A model generated the notes under the pieces. That model had not been told where the DNA came from. It saw only the letters and a program-made list of their open reading frames with translations, and ran no database searches. From JANQIO01 sp965601975 (lineage in GTDB: Bacteria; Pseudomonadota; Gammaproteobacteria; Pseudomonadales; Halieaceae): a stretch of DNA of 64,000 nt. Every line of letters begins with the position of its first letter. The stretch's first letter is position 1. The translations under genes were made by a program, and so were the position numbers. Where the stretch lies: assembly GCA_965601975.1 (NCBI GenBank), contig OZ271856.1, positions 2,542,001 through 2,606,000 on the forward strand, read 5' to 3'. Of the stretch, positions 1 through 8,290 are shown in pieces.

Positions 1-533
1 TCACCCAGAGCGACAACCTGTACTGTGCCGGCAGCGTCAACTCCGGCGCCGACCTGATGATCCACCTGGTCGAGGAATGGTTCGGCCAGCGCATCGCCCG
101 CCAGGTGGAAAACCAGTTCTCACCGGAGATTCGCAGGCCGTTTCGGGCCCACGCCTACCAGTCGCTGGATGACAGCGCCCACCACGACGAAATGGTGCTC
201 ACCGCCCAGCAGTGGCTGCAGGACCAGCTGCACGAAACCGTCTCCATGGAGGACCTGGCGAGACAGCTGCAGTGCAGCCCGCGAACCCTGACCCGTCGCT
301 TCAAGTCGGCGGTGGGCATGACCCCCAGCGGCTACCTGCAGCAGCAGCGCCTGGCGGCGGCGCGGGAGCTGCTGCGCACCACCAACCTGTCCGTGGGCGA
401 AGTCGCCTTCCGGGTGGGCCTGCACGACGTCAGCTACTTCACCACCCTGTTCCAGAAGCACAACGGTCTCACCCCGGGTCGCTACCGAAAAAGTGTGCGT
501 GGGAAACTCTTTAGCCCCATCCGCAGCGCTTGA
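1..533 (+). CDS. GlxA-type AraC-family transcriptional regulator, 5'-truncated
   Basis: The reading frame is open from base 3 at the window edge to the TGA at 531-533, so only the last 176 residues are visible. The first visible part (CAGSVNSGADLMIHLVEEWFG) resembles the end of the DJ-1/PfpI-like domain of GlxA-type regulators, where such a conserved Cys-containing stretch is typical. The C-terminal part (about residues 85-165 of the visible protein) is an AraC/XylS DNA-binding domain with two helix-turn-helix units, including 'LARQLQCSPRTLTRRFK' and the signature 'VGEVAFRVGLHDVSYFTTLF'. It probably regulates a nearby metabolic gene such as the co-oriented thiolase 92 bp downstream, but no operator is visible. 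Its effector is unknown. The true start lies outside the window. Confidence 0.88.
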   Translation, partial: TQSDNLYCAGSVNSGADLMIHLVEEWFGQRIARQVENQFSPEIRRPFRAHAYQSLDDSAHHDEMVLTAQQWLQDQLHETVSMEDLARQLQCSPRTLTRRFKSAVGMTPSGYLQQQRLAAARELLRTTNLSVGEVAFRVGLHDVSYFTTLFQKHNGLTPGRYRKSVRGKLFSPIRSA

Positions 534-625
534 ATTCCGGCGTCTTCGCCCCCATTGAGTTGAGAACGCAGGGCCCCTGTGGCTAAATGGGCGCCCGCAA
601 AACAACCCTCAGAATTGGACACCGT

Positions 626-1810
626 ATGAGCCAGGAATCAGTCGTTATCGTTGCCGGCGCGCGCACGCCCATGGGTGGGCTGCAGGGCGAGCTGGCGGAA
701 GTCACCGCACCGGCGCTGGGCGCCACCGCCATCCAAGCCGCGGTCGAACGCAGCGGCGTGGACGCCGCCGATGTCGACGAAGTATTCATGGGCTGCGTAC
801 TGCCCGCGGGCCTTGGCCAGGCGCCCGCGCGCCAGGCGGCCATCGGCGCCGGAATTCCCGTCTCCACCGGCGCAGTCACGGTCAACAAAATGTGTGCCTC
901 GGCCATGCAGGCCACCATCAGCGGCCACGACAGCATCCTCGCCGGCACCAACAAGATCGTGGTGACCGGCGGCATGGAGAGCATGACCAACGCGCCGCAC
1001 ATCATTCCCAACGCCCGCGGCGGTGTGAGCACCGGCCACAAGACCATCAACGACCACATGTTCCTGGACGGCCTGGAAGATGCCTATACCGGCCGTGCCA
1101 TGGGTTCATTCGCCCAGGAGACCGCCGACAAGTACGGCCTGACTCGCGAGCAGATGGATGCGTTTGCCGTCGAGTCCCTGACTCGCGCCCGCAACGCCAC
1201 CGACGAAGGCAAGCTCAAAGCGGAAATCGCCCCGGTCACCGTCAAGACCCGCCGCGGCGACGTGACCGTGACCGACGACGAGCAGCCCCACAAGGCCAGC
1301 CTGGAGAAGATCCCCAACCTGCGCCCGGCCTTCGCCAAAGACGGCACCATCACCGCCGCCAATGCCAGCAGCATCTCGGACGGCGCCAGCGCGCTTATGC
1401 TGATGGCGGCCAGCGAAGCGGAAGCCCGTGGCCTCAAGCCCATGGCTCGCATCGTCGCCCATTCCCGCCACTCCCAGGAACCCAGCGAGTTCACGATTGC
1501 GCCGATCGGCGCTATCGGCAAAGTGCTTGGGAAAGCCGGCTGGAGTGTGGACGACGTCGACCTGTTCGAAATCAACGAGGCCTTCGCCATGGTCACCATG
1601 CTGGCCGAGCAGGAACTGGGGCTGGACCACGAGAAGGTCAACGTCCACGGCGGCGCCTGCGCCCAGGGCCACCCGATTGGCTCCACCGGCGCCCGCATCA
1701 TCGTGACCCTGATGCACGCATTGAAAGAGTACGGCAAGTCGAAAGGCGTCGCCGCCCTGTGCATCGGCGGCGGCGAAGCGACCGCGGTCGCTATCGAACT
1801 GGTCGAGTAA
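626..1810 (+). CDS. acetyl-CoA C-acyltransferase (thiolase)
   Basis: A 394-residue protein of the usual length for a tetrameric biosynthetic or degradative thiolase, which interconverts two acyl-CoAs with a 3-ketoacyl-CoA plus CoA. All three catalytic residues are present: nucleophile Cys90 (NKMCASAMQA), His349 (GGACAQGHPIGSTGAR) and Cys379 (CIGGGEATA), along with the NEAFA motif. Family knowledge makes it either an acetoacetyl-CoA thiolase or a broader 3-ketoacyl-CoA thiolase; the sequence alone does not decide. The ATG at 626 was chosen because the protein then begins directly with the family N-terminus (VVIVAGARTP), although the frame is open upstream to 587 and the ribosome site is weak. 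ribB follows 7 bp after the stop, so the two may share a transcript. Confidence 0.93.
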   Translation: MSQESVVIVAGARTPMGGLQGELAEVTAPALGATAIQAAVERSGVDAADVDEVFMGCVLPAGLGQAPARQAAIGAGIPVSTGAVTVNKMCASAMQATISGHDSILAGTNKIVVTGGMESMTNAPHIIPNARGGVSTGHKTINDHMFLDGLEDAYTGRAMGSFAQETADKYGLTREQMDAFAVESLTRARNATDEGKLKAEIAPVTVKTRRGDVTVTDDEQPHKASLEKIPNLRPAFAKDGTITAANASSISDGASALMLMAASEAEARGLKPMARIVAHSRHSQEPSEFTIAPIGAIGKVLGKAGWSVDDVDLFEINEAFAMVTMLAEQELGLDHEKVNVHGGACAQGHPIGSTGARIIVTLMHALKEYGKSKGVAALCIGGGEATAVAIELVE

Positions 1811-1817
1811 TCACATT

Positions 1818-2933
1818 ATGGCGCTGAGCAGCATCGCCGACCTGGTCGACGATATCCGCAAGGGCAAGATGGTCATCCTGATGGATGACGAAGATCGCGA
1901 GAACGAGGGCGACCTGATCATCGCCGCGGAGGCGGTGACGCCGGAGACCATCACCTTCTATTCCAGCGAGGCCTGCGGACTGATCTGCCTGACCATCACC
2001 GAGGAGCAGGCGGGACGGCTCAACCTGCCGCTCATGGTGCGGGACAACCGCTCCCAGCACGAAACCAATTTCACCGTGTCCATCGACGCCGCCACCCGGG
2101 TCGGCCCCGGCATCAGCTCCGCCCAGCGGGCCGAAACCGTGCGCTCCGCCATCGCCACCGATGCGACGCCGGATAACATCACCCAGCCCGGTCATATCTT
2201 CCCGCTGGTGGCGAAACCCGGCGGCGTGCTGCGCCGCGCCGGTCACACCGAGGCCGGTACCGACCTGGCGCGCATGGCGGGCTTCAACCCGGCCTCATTG
2301 ATCGTCGAGATCATGAACGAGGACGGCACCATGGCGCGCCGCCCCGAGCTGGAAGTGTTCGCTGAGAAGCACGACCTCAAGATCGGCACCATCGCCGACC
2401 TGATCGCCTACCGCGCCCTGCACGAGCAGTCGGTTGAGTTGAAGGACAAGAAACCGATTCACACCGAGTTCGGCGAGTTCACCCTGCACACGTTCCTGGA
2501 CCTGGTCGACAACCGCCTGCACTACGCCCTGGTCAAGGGCGACATCAGTGAAGACGACCCGGTGCTGGTACGCGTGCAAACCCTGAATACCCTGCGCGAC
2601 ATCCTCGGCACACAGCTGCCGGACGGCGAATCCGGCTGGAGCTATCGCCGGGCACTGCAGCGCGTCGCCGAGGAAGGCAAGGGCGTAGTCGTGGTGATCG
2701 CCCAGGACGAAAGCACCGAGCAGGAACTGGCGGACGTGCGCGCGTTCCCCGAGGTGCCCGAAACCGCCCCGGTGTCGGGCGAAGACGGCACCCGCGTCTA
2801 CCGCCTCATCGGCACCGGCAGCCAGATCCTGCGCCAGGTGGGCGTGTGCAAGATGAAGCTGATGTCAGCACCGGTCCGCTTCAACGCCATTTCCGGCTTC
2901 CATCTCGAAGTCACCGAGTTCGTGGAGACCTGA
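1818..2933 (+). CDS. ribB: 3,4-dihydroxy-2-butanone-4-phosphate synthase with degenerate GTP cyclohydrolase II-like domain
   Basis: Riboflavin biosynthesis enzyme of 371 residues. The N-terminal 200 residues form the RibB domain, which makes 3,4-dihydroxy-2-butanone 4-phosphate from ribulose 5-phosphate; the acidic metal-binding motif DDEDRENEGD near residue 25 and the RAGHTEA motif are intact. The C-terminal 165 residues align in position with the GTP cyclohydrolase II domain of RibBA, but the three zinc-binding Cys and the surrounding RCDCG-type motif are missing (the region reads VRVQTLNTLRDILGTQLPDG). GTP cyclohydrolase activity is therefore unlikely, and a separate ribA must exist elsewhere. 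RibBA-like proteins with a decayed second domain are known from Pseudomonas and relatives. No FMN riboswitch is seen in the short gap upstream. Confidence 0.93.
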   Translation: MALSSIADLVDDIRKGKMVILMDDEDRENEGDLIIAAEAVTPETITFYSSEACGLICLTITEEQAGRLNLPLMVRDNRSQHETNFTVSIDAATRVGPGISSAQRAETVRSAIATDATPDNITQPGHIFPLVAKPGGVLRRAGHTEAGTDLARMAGFNPASLIVEIMNEDGTMARRPELEVFAEKHDLKIGTIADLIAYRALHEQSVELKDKKPIHTEFGEFTLHTFLDLVDNRLHYALVKGDISEDDPVLVRVQTLNTLRDILGTQLPDGESGWSYRRALQRVAEEGKGVVVVIAQDESTEQELADVRAFPEVPETAPVSGEDGTRVYRLIGTGSQILRQVGVCKMKLMSAPVRFNAISGFHLEVTEFVET

Positions 2934-2970
2934 TTCGCGCCTGCGACCACTGACCAAAATTGATGACGAC

Positions 2971-3019
2971 GGTCCACGTGGACCGCAAACTGCAAGATTC
3001 TTGCACGCTCCACGTGGAG
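2971..3019. promoter_or_regulatory. cluster of three short palindromes downstream of ribB
   Basis: Within 49 bp there is a perfect 14-bp palindrome GGTCCACGTGGACC (2971-2984), an interrupted one TGCAAGA-T-TCTTGCA (2991-3005) and a perfect 12-bp palindrome CTCCACGTGGAG (3008-3019). The outer two share the core TCCACGTGGA, with centres 36 bp apart. This could be a pair of operators for one dimeric protein, or stem-loops ending the convergent ribB and hydrogenase transcripts. No T-run follows, so an intrinsic terminator is less likely. The rest of the 275-bp intergenic stretch (2934-3208) shows no gene. Confidence 0.5.
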
Positions 3020-3178
3020 TGTTTCCTTTACAGCGAGCGCGGAAGTCTGGACATTGGACGAGTCTACGAGCAGCTCAGTTCAACCCAGGCCGTATAGCTT
3101 ACGCTATTCCAATCCAGATGACTGGGATCCCATTACCTGACTGGTTGATCTCCCAGCAATTGCTCACGGGTATGAGAT

Positions 3179-3216
3179 AAAGGGTACTGACCCCTTTAAC
3201 GGACCCCTTTAACGGG
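3179..3216. repeat. tandem GACCCCTTTAACG repeat with adjoining inverted motif
   Basis: The 13-bp unit GACCCCTTTAACG occurs twice head to tail (3189-3201 and 3202-3214) and is preceded by AAAGGGTACTGACCCCTTT, itself partly palindromic. The minus-strand hydrogenase protease stop codon (TAA at 3209-3211) lies inside the second unit. The AAAGGGTACTGACCCCTTT style of sequence is common as a dispersed intergenic repeat in gammaproteobacteria; that parallel is from memory and was not searched. Confidence 0.55.
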
Positions 3217-3691
3217 TGGGCGCCGTGACAGTGTCATTCCAGACGCTCTCGGCGACTGCGGCGGCTGCCGCGGCCACCTCCGGTGAGAGGCCTTCTCCAA
3301 CAGAGAAATCGCGCCCGACGATTCCCCACAGGGTCAGCTTTTCCGGCATGCAACCGAGAACCCTGGCCAGTTCGACCGCCTCGGCCACACCCAGCGCATG
3401 GGTACTGGACCGCAGCGCTTCCAGTGGCGCCTCTTCAGTGTCGAGGTGCATCCTGACGGCTTTGCCGGGTTGTAGCTGGCCACTGCTGTTCAAGGCATCC
3501 ACGAGGATCACGTGGTCGCAGGCGGCAAAGTCTTCCATCAACGTGGCCACATCGCCGCCGGACTTGGTCAAGCGAAGCCATGCCATGTCGTGAGACGGGT
3601 ATTCCCGGGTCAAATGATCGATCACCCGGAACCCCACACCGTCATCAGAGCGAAACGCATTGCCGACGCCGATGACATTGACCCTAGTCAC
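3209..3691 (-). CDS. hydrogenase maturation protease (HycI/HyaD type)
   Basis: A nickel-dependent endopeptidase that removes the C-terminal tail of the [NiFe] large subunit after metal insertion. Visible family marks are the N-terminal NVIGVGNAFRSDDGVG, an internal Asp in HVILVDAL, and a His in STHALGV, the positions expected to read out bound nickel. It is the last gene of the hydrogenase operon, directly after its presumed substrate, whose C-terminus carries a tail beyond the last metal-ligand motif. I prefer the GTG start at 3691, which has a GAGGT ribosome site and an N-terminus starting at the family boundary. An ATG at 3706 would add five residues and lengthen the overlap with the large-subunit gene. 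The 3' end runs into a short tandem repeat. Confidence 0.88.
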   Translation of the reverse strand: MTRVNVIGVGNAFRSDDGVGFRVIDHLTREYPSHDMAWLRLTKSGGDVATLMEDFAACDHVILVDALNSSGQLQPGKAVRMHLDTEEAPLEALRSSTHALGVAEAVELARVLGCMPEKLTLWGIVGRDFSVGEGLSPEVAAAAAAVAESVWNDTVTAPTR

Positions 3692-5009
3692 GCCGCACCT
3701 CGACATTCAGGAAGTGCGTGGCACAGGAGATGCAGGGGTCGTAGTTGCGAATGGCCTGCTCGCAGCGCCAGGTCAGCGCATCCTGTGGCAGGTCGAGGTT
3801 TGCGGACACCAGGTCGTGCAGGTCCTGCTCGATAGTGGACTGGTTCTGGGAGGTGGGTGGAACAATATTGGCCCGCGTGATCTTGCCCTTGTCGTCCACC
3901 GCGTAGTGATGGAACAGCAGCCCGCGGGGCGCCTCCGTCGCCGCCATGCCCTCCCCTGCCTGCACGGGCACCGGCACTGAAGCCGAACCTTCGGGCTCGT
4001 ACTGTTCGATCAGCCGAATGGCTTCATCAAACGCGTAGAACGTCTCCAGCGCGCGCACCACGATGCTCTCGAAGGGATTGTTGACCTCCCTCTGCAGGCC
4101 GACCTCGCCGGCCAGCGCCAGGGTGTCATCGGAAAGTTGTTCACGACACAGGTTATACCGCGCCATCGGCCCTACGAAGTAAGGTGTCTGGTGTTCCCTG
4201 CGAACCGCGTGGAGCGCGTTGCTGTGGGGAAGATGTACCTCCTCGAAACAATCTGGAAACTCGTCCTGCTCGATCACCAGGCCGTGACTGGACACGATCT
4301 GGCCCTCGTTCATGGGGTACACATCGGGATGCTTCAGGGACACAAACTCGTACTCACGAGTCAGCTCGGGGATCTCGAACGAGGACGTCCACAGCACCGT
4401 GTCCCGGGCCGCGTCGCGCCCACGCTTGAGGTCGTCGAGCAAGGCCTCCAGCGCGGATTGTTCAGGCAGCTTGTAGAAGCCGCCCACCTTGATATTGATG
4501 GGGTGAATTTCGCGGCCGCCCAGGGCCGCGATCAGTGCATTGCCTGCCTTCTTCATGGCAAGGCCGCGCTTGACGATATCCCCATGGTCCTTCGCCAGGG
4601 ATATGGCGTCGTCGTATCCCAGGAAATCCGGTGCGTGCAGCATGTACACGTGCAGCACATGGCTCTCTATCCATTCGCCGCAGTAGAGCAGGCGACGCAG
4701 CTGGCGCGTGCCGTAGGGAGCCTCGATACCCAGTGCGCGCTCCATCGCATGCACGGCGCTCATCATATAAGCCACCGGGCAGATTCCGCAGATACGCGCG
4801 GTGATGTCGGGCGCTTCACCCAGTGCGCGACCCCGCAGCAACGCTTCGAAAAAGCGCGGCGGCTCGAAGATCTTGAGCTGGAGCTTGGTGAGTCGGCCGT
4901 CCCGTACATCGATCAAGAGCGAGCCCTCGCCTTCCACCCGGGCAAGATAATCGACCGAGATGCGGCGGCTCTTGACGCCGGCTTTGACTGGAATCTCTCT
5001 GTCCACCAT
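3684..5009 (-). CDS. [NiFe] hydrogenase large (alpha) subunit, group 3b-like
   Basis: Catalytic subunit of 441 residues holding the Ni-Fe site. Motif L1 reads RICGICPVAYMMSA at about residue 70 and motif L2 reads DPCISCATHFL near the C-terminus, giving the four Cys ligands. A Tyr replaces the usual His after the second L1 Cys; from memory this is normal for group 3b enzymes and is not a defect. The nine residues after the L2 His are the presumed tail removed by the protease encoded next. The partners in the operon (flavin/NAD-binding gamma, iron-sulphur beta, small delta) identify a cytosolic, tetrameric, reversible NAD(P)-linked hydrogenase rather than a membrane uptake enzyme. No Tat signal is needed or seen on the small subunit. 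The hyp assembly genes are not in this window. Confidence 0.93.
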   Translation of the reverse strand: MVDREIPVKAGVKSRRISVDYLARVEGEGSLLIDVRDGRLTKLQLKIFEPPRFFEALLRGRALGEAPDITARICGICPVAYMMSAVHAMERALGIEAPYGTRQLRRLLYCGEWIESHVLHVYMLHAPDFLGYDDAISLAKDHGDIVKRGLAMKKAGNALIAALGGREIHPINIKVGGFYKLPEQSALEALLDDLKRGRDAARDTVLWTSSFEIPELTREYEFVSLKHPDVYPMNEGQIVSSHGLVIEQDEFPDCFEEVHLPHSNALHAVRREHQTPYFVGPMARYNLCREQLSDDTLALAGEVGLQREVNNPFESIVVRALETFYAFDEAIRLIEQYEPEGSASVPVPVQAGEGMAATEAPRGLLFHHYAVDDKGKITRANIVPPTSQNQSTIEQDLHDLVSANLDLPQDALTWRCEQAIRNYDPCISCATHFLNVEVRRD

Positions 5010-5015
5010 ACCTCG

Positions 5016-5819
5016 CTACCTCCGGCTGTCTTCCCGGCGTCGGCCCCACTTCCTGTCCGAGGCGATCACTTTCAGTTCAGGCGCGTCGGCGTTGAATGAT
5101 CGCGCCGCCGCCCTGGCTTCGGCCTCGGTCATGCCCCGCTGGTCACGCAAATAGCCGAACAGGGCTTCTACCTGCGCCTGCTCCTTCACGCCGTAGCAAC
5201 CAAAGCAGCCGCGATTCCAGGTCGGGCACAGCGCCCCGCAGCCCGCGTGTGTGATCGGGCCGAGGCAGTACTCGTCCTGCGCCACCATGATGCAGACATT
5301 ACCCGCGGCCTTGCATTCCACGCAGACGCTGTCGCGGCTGACCTGTGGGCGCCGCCCACTTGCGAACGCCAGCAGCACCTCAAGCAGCTGGTGCTTGTTG
5401 ATCGGGCAGCCGTGCAGCTCGTAGTCCACGTCGATGTGCTCGCTGATGGCGGTGGACGTTGCCAGCGTGTCGATATAAGACGGTTGTGGGTACACGGCCC
5501 GCGTGTACTGGTCGACGTCGGCGTAGTTGCGCAGCGCCTGGATTCCACCCGCTGTGGCACAGGCGCCAATGCAGATCACGTAGCGGGACATCTCGCGAAT
5601 CTCTTCTATCCGCTCGGCATCGTGCGCCGTGGTGATGGAGCCCTCCACCAGGGAAATATCGTAGGGGCCCGGAAGCACCCGGCGCGAGGCCTCAGGGAAG
5701 TTCACGATATCCACCAGTTCAGCGACCTTCAGCAGCTCGTCCTCGCAGTCCAGCAGGCTCAGCTGGCAGCCGTCACAGGAGGCGAACTTGAATACGGCAA
5801 GTGTGGGTCGATTCATCAT
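5016..5819 (-). CDS. [NiFe] hydrogenase small (delta) subunit, group 3b-like
   Basis: A 267-residue electron-relay subunit. The N-terminus (FKFASCDGCQLSLLD) supplies the first Cys pair of the proximal iron-sulphur cluster, followed by VICIGACATAGG and LHGCPIN, the other proximal-cluster region. A later Cys-rich stretch (CVECKAAGN ... CLGPITHAGCGALCP ... GCFGC) would hold the medial and distal clusters. There is no twin-arginine signal, so it stays in the cytoplasm. The gene starts one base inside the stop of the upstream gamma-subunit gene (TGATG), which indicates translational coupling, and ends 6 bp before the large-subunit ATG. A second ATG follows the first directly, so the start may be one codon later. 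Confidence 0.92.
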   Translation of the reverse strand: MMNRPTLAVFKFASCDGCQLSLLDCEDELLKVAELVDIVNFPEASRRVLPGPYDISLVEGSITTAHDAERIEEIREMSRYVICIGACATAGGIQALRNYADVDQYTRAVYPQPSYIDTLATSTAISEHIDVDYELHGCPINKHQLLEVLLAFASGRRPQVSRDSVCVECKAAGNVCIMVAQDEYCLGPITHAGCGALCPTWNRGCFGCYGVKEQAQVEALFGYLRDQRGMTEAEARAAARSFNADAPELKVIASDRKWGRRREDSRR

Positions 5820-6640
5820 CAGAGCTGATCGATCTCCATCAACTGGGCGACGTCCTTGTAGCGGAACACCGGACCGTCACGACAAACAAAGTAGGGCCCC
5901 ATCTGGCAGTGGCCGCAAAAGGCGGTGGCGCACTTCATGTTGCGCTCCATGGAAATATGGATCCGGTCCAGCGGCAGGCCCTTCAACAGCAGCTCGCTGA
6001 CCGTGAAACGCATCATGATTTCCGGGCCGCAGATCATGGCCAGGGTATTGCCGGGGTCGACGCGGGTGCGGGGTATGTAGCGGGTGACCACGCCCACGTC
6101 CCCTTTCCAGCTTGGGCTGGCCGCGTCCACCGTGACTGTCACGGTGACATCCGGCTCCTGGTGCCATTGCATCAACTGGTCCGTGTAGAGAATGTCCCCG
6201 GGCGTACGCGCACCGTAGAGCAGGTAGACCCGGCCGTACGCCTCGCGGTTTTCCATTACCGAGTACAGCACCGGGCGCAGGGGCGCCATGCCGATACCGC
6301 CGGCGACCAGAATGAGGTCCTTGCCGCGCGCCTCCTCCATCGGCCAGGGCGTGCCAAAGGGGCCACGCAGACCGACGCTGGCGCGGTCATCCTTCATCTG
6401 CAGCCGCCGCGTGACATCGCCGACGGCGCGAATGGTATGGACCAGTCTGAACGCGTCCTCCGGGTCGCCGCTGATTGAAATGGCCGCCTCACCCACCCCG
6501 GGCACGTAGAGCATGTTGAACTGTCCGGGCTGGAACCCGGCATAGTCCGGCGGCGGTTTGATATCCAGCGTAAACGTGTCCGCCGTGTCCTGCTGGCGGG
6601 CATTGATATCACAGAGAATGGGTAGGAGCGCGTCGCTCAC
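5819..6640 (-). CDS. hydrogenase gamma subunit, FAD/NAD(P)-binding oxidoreductase
   Basis: A ferredoxin-NADP+ reductase-like protein of 273 residues that passes electrons between the hydrogenase module and NAD(P). The N-terminal half is the FAD-binding barrel (FQPGQFNMLYVPGVGEAAISIS). The middle is the nucleotide-binding domain with VAGGIGMAPLRPVL and MICGPEIMM. The C-terminal motif C-x4-C-x2-C-x7-C (MKCATAFCGHCQMGPYFVC) should bind a [2Fe-2S] cluster, as in PyrK- and sulfhydrogenase gamma-type proteins. It overlaps the upstream cyclic-nucleotide-binding gene by 4 bp and the downstream delta gene by 1 bp. Whether NAD or NADP is preferred cannot be told from the sequence. Confidence 0.92.
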   Translation of the reverse strand: MSDALLPILCDINARQQDTADTFTLDIKPPPDYAGFQPGQFNMLYVPGVGEAAISISGDPEDAFRLVHTIRAVGDVTRRLQMKDDRASVGLRGPFGTPWPMEEARGKDLILVAGGIGMAPLRPVLYSVMENREAYGRVYLLYGARTPGDILYTDQLMQWHQEPDVTVTVTVDAASPSWKGDVGVVTRYIPRTRVDPGNTLAMICGPEIMMRFTVSELLLKGLPLDRIHISMERNMKCATAFCGHCQMGPYFVCRDGPVFRYKDVAQLMEIDQL

Positions 6641-7101
6641 AGGTCGAGCTGTCCATAGAGATCGAGCATCTGGAGCCGGGTGGCATTGAGGCGCCCGGCG
6701 ATGAGCGCGGCGAAACGCCGCATCAGTTCATAGCCGAGCACGGGATCGGCGTTGCATTTGTCGCGCAGGCACTTGCCGTCCATGCGAATGGTGTGGACCG
6801 TCTGTACCGCCCGCGCCTCCACCGGCCAGCGATAGGGCGGCACCAGGAATGACCAGCCGAGAATGTCGCCGGCATCCAGGGTTTCCACCTGGAGGGTGCC
6901 GCGCTCGCTGGAGTGCATGACCAGGGCCACCCTGCCCTTGCGAACCACGAACAGCTCATCGGCACTGCTGCCCTCCCTGGCCAGCAATTCTTCCGGCTTG
7001 TAGACGGCATTCATCCCACACCCGGCGATCAGGTCGATGGTGCCCGGATCGAGGCCCTCGAAGAACGGGTGCTCGCTCAGTTCATCCGCGATAGTTTTCA
7101 T
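6637..7101 (-). CDS. cyclic nucleotide-binding domain protein in hydrogenase operon
   Basis: A 154-residue protein that is essentially one cNMP-binding (CRP-like) beta-barrel with no helix-turn-helix, so it is not a transcription factor. The core runs from FFEGLDPGTIDLIAGCG through a barrel with ELFVVRKGRVALVM and DAGDILGWSFLVPP to a C-terminal helix. The canonical phosphate-binding Arg motif (GELALL...R) is replaced by GWSFLV, so cAMP binding is doubtful. The ATG at 7101 overlaps the beta-subunit stop (ATGA) and is preferred over longer frames upstream. Proteins like this accompany group 3b hydrogenases in other bacteria and may gate activity or assembly. That role is inferred, not shown. 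Confidence 0.85.
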   Translation of the reverse strand: MKTIADELSEHPFFEGLDPGTIDLIAGCGMNAVYKPEELLAREGSSADELFVVRKGRVALVMHSSERGTLQVETLDAGDILGWSFLVPPYRWPVEARAVQTVHTIRMDGKCLRDKCNADPVLGYELMRRFAALIAGRLNATRLQMLDLYGQLDL

Positions 7102-8174
7102 TGGCGTTTCCTCAGGATCTCGACTTCCTCGGTGAGGTCTATCCCCACCGGGCACCAGCTGATGCAGCGGCCGCAGCCGGTGCAACCCGACACATCGAAC
7201 TGGTCTTCCCAGCTCGCCAGCTTGTGGGTCAGCCACTGCCGGTAGCGGGATCGAATCTTGTGGTGGATGGGTCCACCGGTGGTGTAGGAGTGCATTTCGG
7301 TAAAGCAGGAGTCCCAGACGCGATCATGGGATATCTCGTCGGACAGCAGGTCGACCGTCTCACGGGTGGTAGAGCAGAAGCAGGTCGGACACACCTGGGT
7401 GCAGTTCCCACAGCTCAGGCAGCGTTCCGCCACGTCGCTCCAGTGCGGGTGCTCGAGGGCATCGAACAGTGCGTCCCTCAGGCCCTCCCGGGGCAGCTGG
7501 CGCTGGATTTGTCCGGCGGCCTTGGCGACGGCGGCCTCTGCCTGGCGCTGCTGGTCCTCGGTCGCGGGCTCGCCTCCTACTCTCTCCACCAGCTGCTGCG
7601 CCGACTCACTGTGCGCCTCCACCAGGTACCAGGGTGCCTGTGGATTGACCTCGGTAAGCACCAGGTCCGCGCCCTCCCTGACGGCGGGCCCATCGTCATT
7701 CGCGGTGCAAAAACAGGTTGCTGCGGCCTGGGAGCAGTTCACGGCCACAATCAGCACCTCCTGCCGGCGCTGCTGGTATCGCTGCTCCTGGTACTGCCCG
7801 CCCAGGAACACCCGGTCCTGCACCTGGATGGCCGCCAGCTCACAGGCGCGAACCCCGATAAAGGCCCGCTTTACGGCCGCAGGTGAAGCCGGGGCGATCA
7901 GGTCGGTCCTGACGGTAAATAAGGTTTCATTCGGTGGAAACAGGAACTGTTTCCAGGTGGACGGACCCAGGTTGTATCCGAACCGGGTTTCATCGTCCCG
8001 CCGGGTCAGGCGGTAGTGGCCCGCTTCCTGCTCATCCCCATAACCGACCGGCAGCGCGTCCATGGCATCGTAGACCACCGCCCCGTCACGTATGACGGGG
8101 CCTATCACGTCGTAGGATTCGCTGTGCAAAAGCTGCACAAACTCACCAAGTTGCTGCGCGGACCAACAGATCAT
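7098..8174 (-). CDS. hydrogenase beta subunit, 4Fe-4S electron-transfer protein
   Basis: First gene of the hydrogenase operon, 358 residues. It has two ferredoxin-type [4Fe-4S] motifs in the C-terminal third, CLSCGNCTQVCPTC and CTGCGRCISWCPV. An N-terminal half with IGVRACELAAIQVQDRVF resembles sulfhydrogenase beta subunits and the related anaerobic sulfite reductase subunit A. It should connect the small-subunit clusters to the flavin subunit. The start ATG at 8174 is the first in frame. The 116 bp upstream, between it and the VOC gene, must hold the operon promoter, but I see no convincing -35/-10 pair or FNR box there. A half-site pair GTGACCGCGTGAC lies at about 8228-8240 (minus strand). 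Confidence 0.9.
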   Translation of the reverse strand: MICWSAQQLGEFVQLLHSESYDVIGPVIRDGAVVYDAMDALPVGYGDEQEAGHYRLTRRDDETRFGYNLGPSTWKQFLFPPNETLFTVRTDLIAPASPAAVKRAFIGVRACELAAIQVQDRVFLGGQYQEQRYQQRRQEVLIVAVNCSQAAATCFCTANDDGPAVREGADLVLTEVNPQAPWYLVEAHSESAQQLVERVGGEPATEDQQRQAEAAVAKAAGQIQRQLPREGLRDALFDALEHPHWSDVAERCLSCGNCTQVCPTCFCSTTRETVDLLSDEISHDRVWDSCFTEMHSYTTGGPIHHKIRSRYRQWLTHKLASWEDQFDVSGCTGCGRCISWCPVGIDLTEEVEILRKRQ

Positions 8175-8290
8175 GAGGCCAGTGTAGTAGGCCTCAGCGG
8201 GGAATAGATTGATCTCCGGCAGGAAACCGGCCGGTCACGCGGTCACATCGCGAAAGTGTTCAGCTTTGTTGCTGCGGCGGGCACCAGGAT

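Noticed and set aside
4741..4800. Defective L1 motif in the hydrogenase alpha subunit (Tyr instead of His)
   Set aside because: To my knowledge group 3b enzymes normally carry Tyr here, so this is not a lesion.
8175..8290. FNR or sigma54 site before the hydrogenase operon
   Set aside because: Only partial matches were seen; no spacing fits a full consensus.
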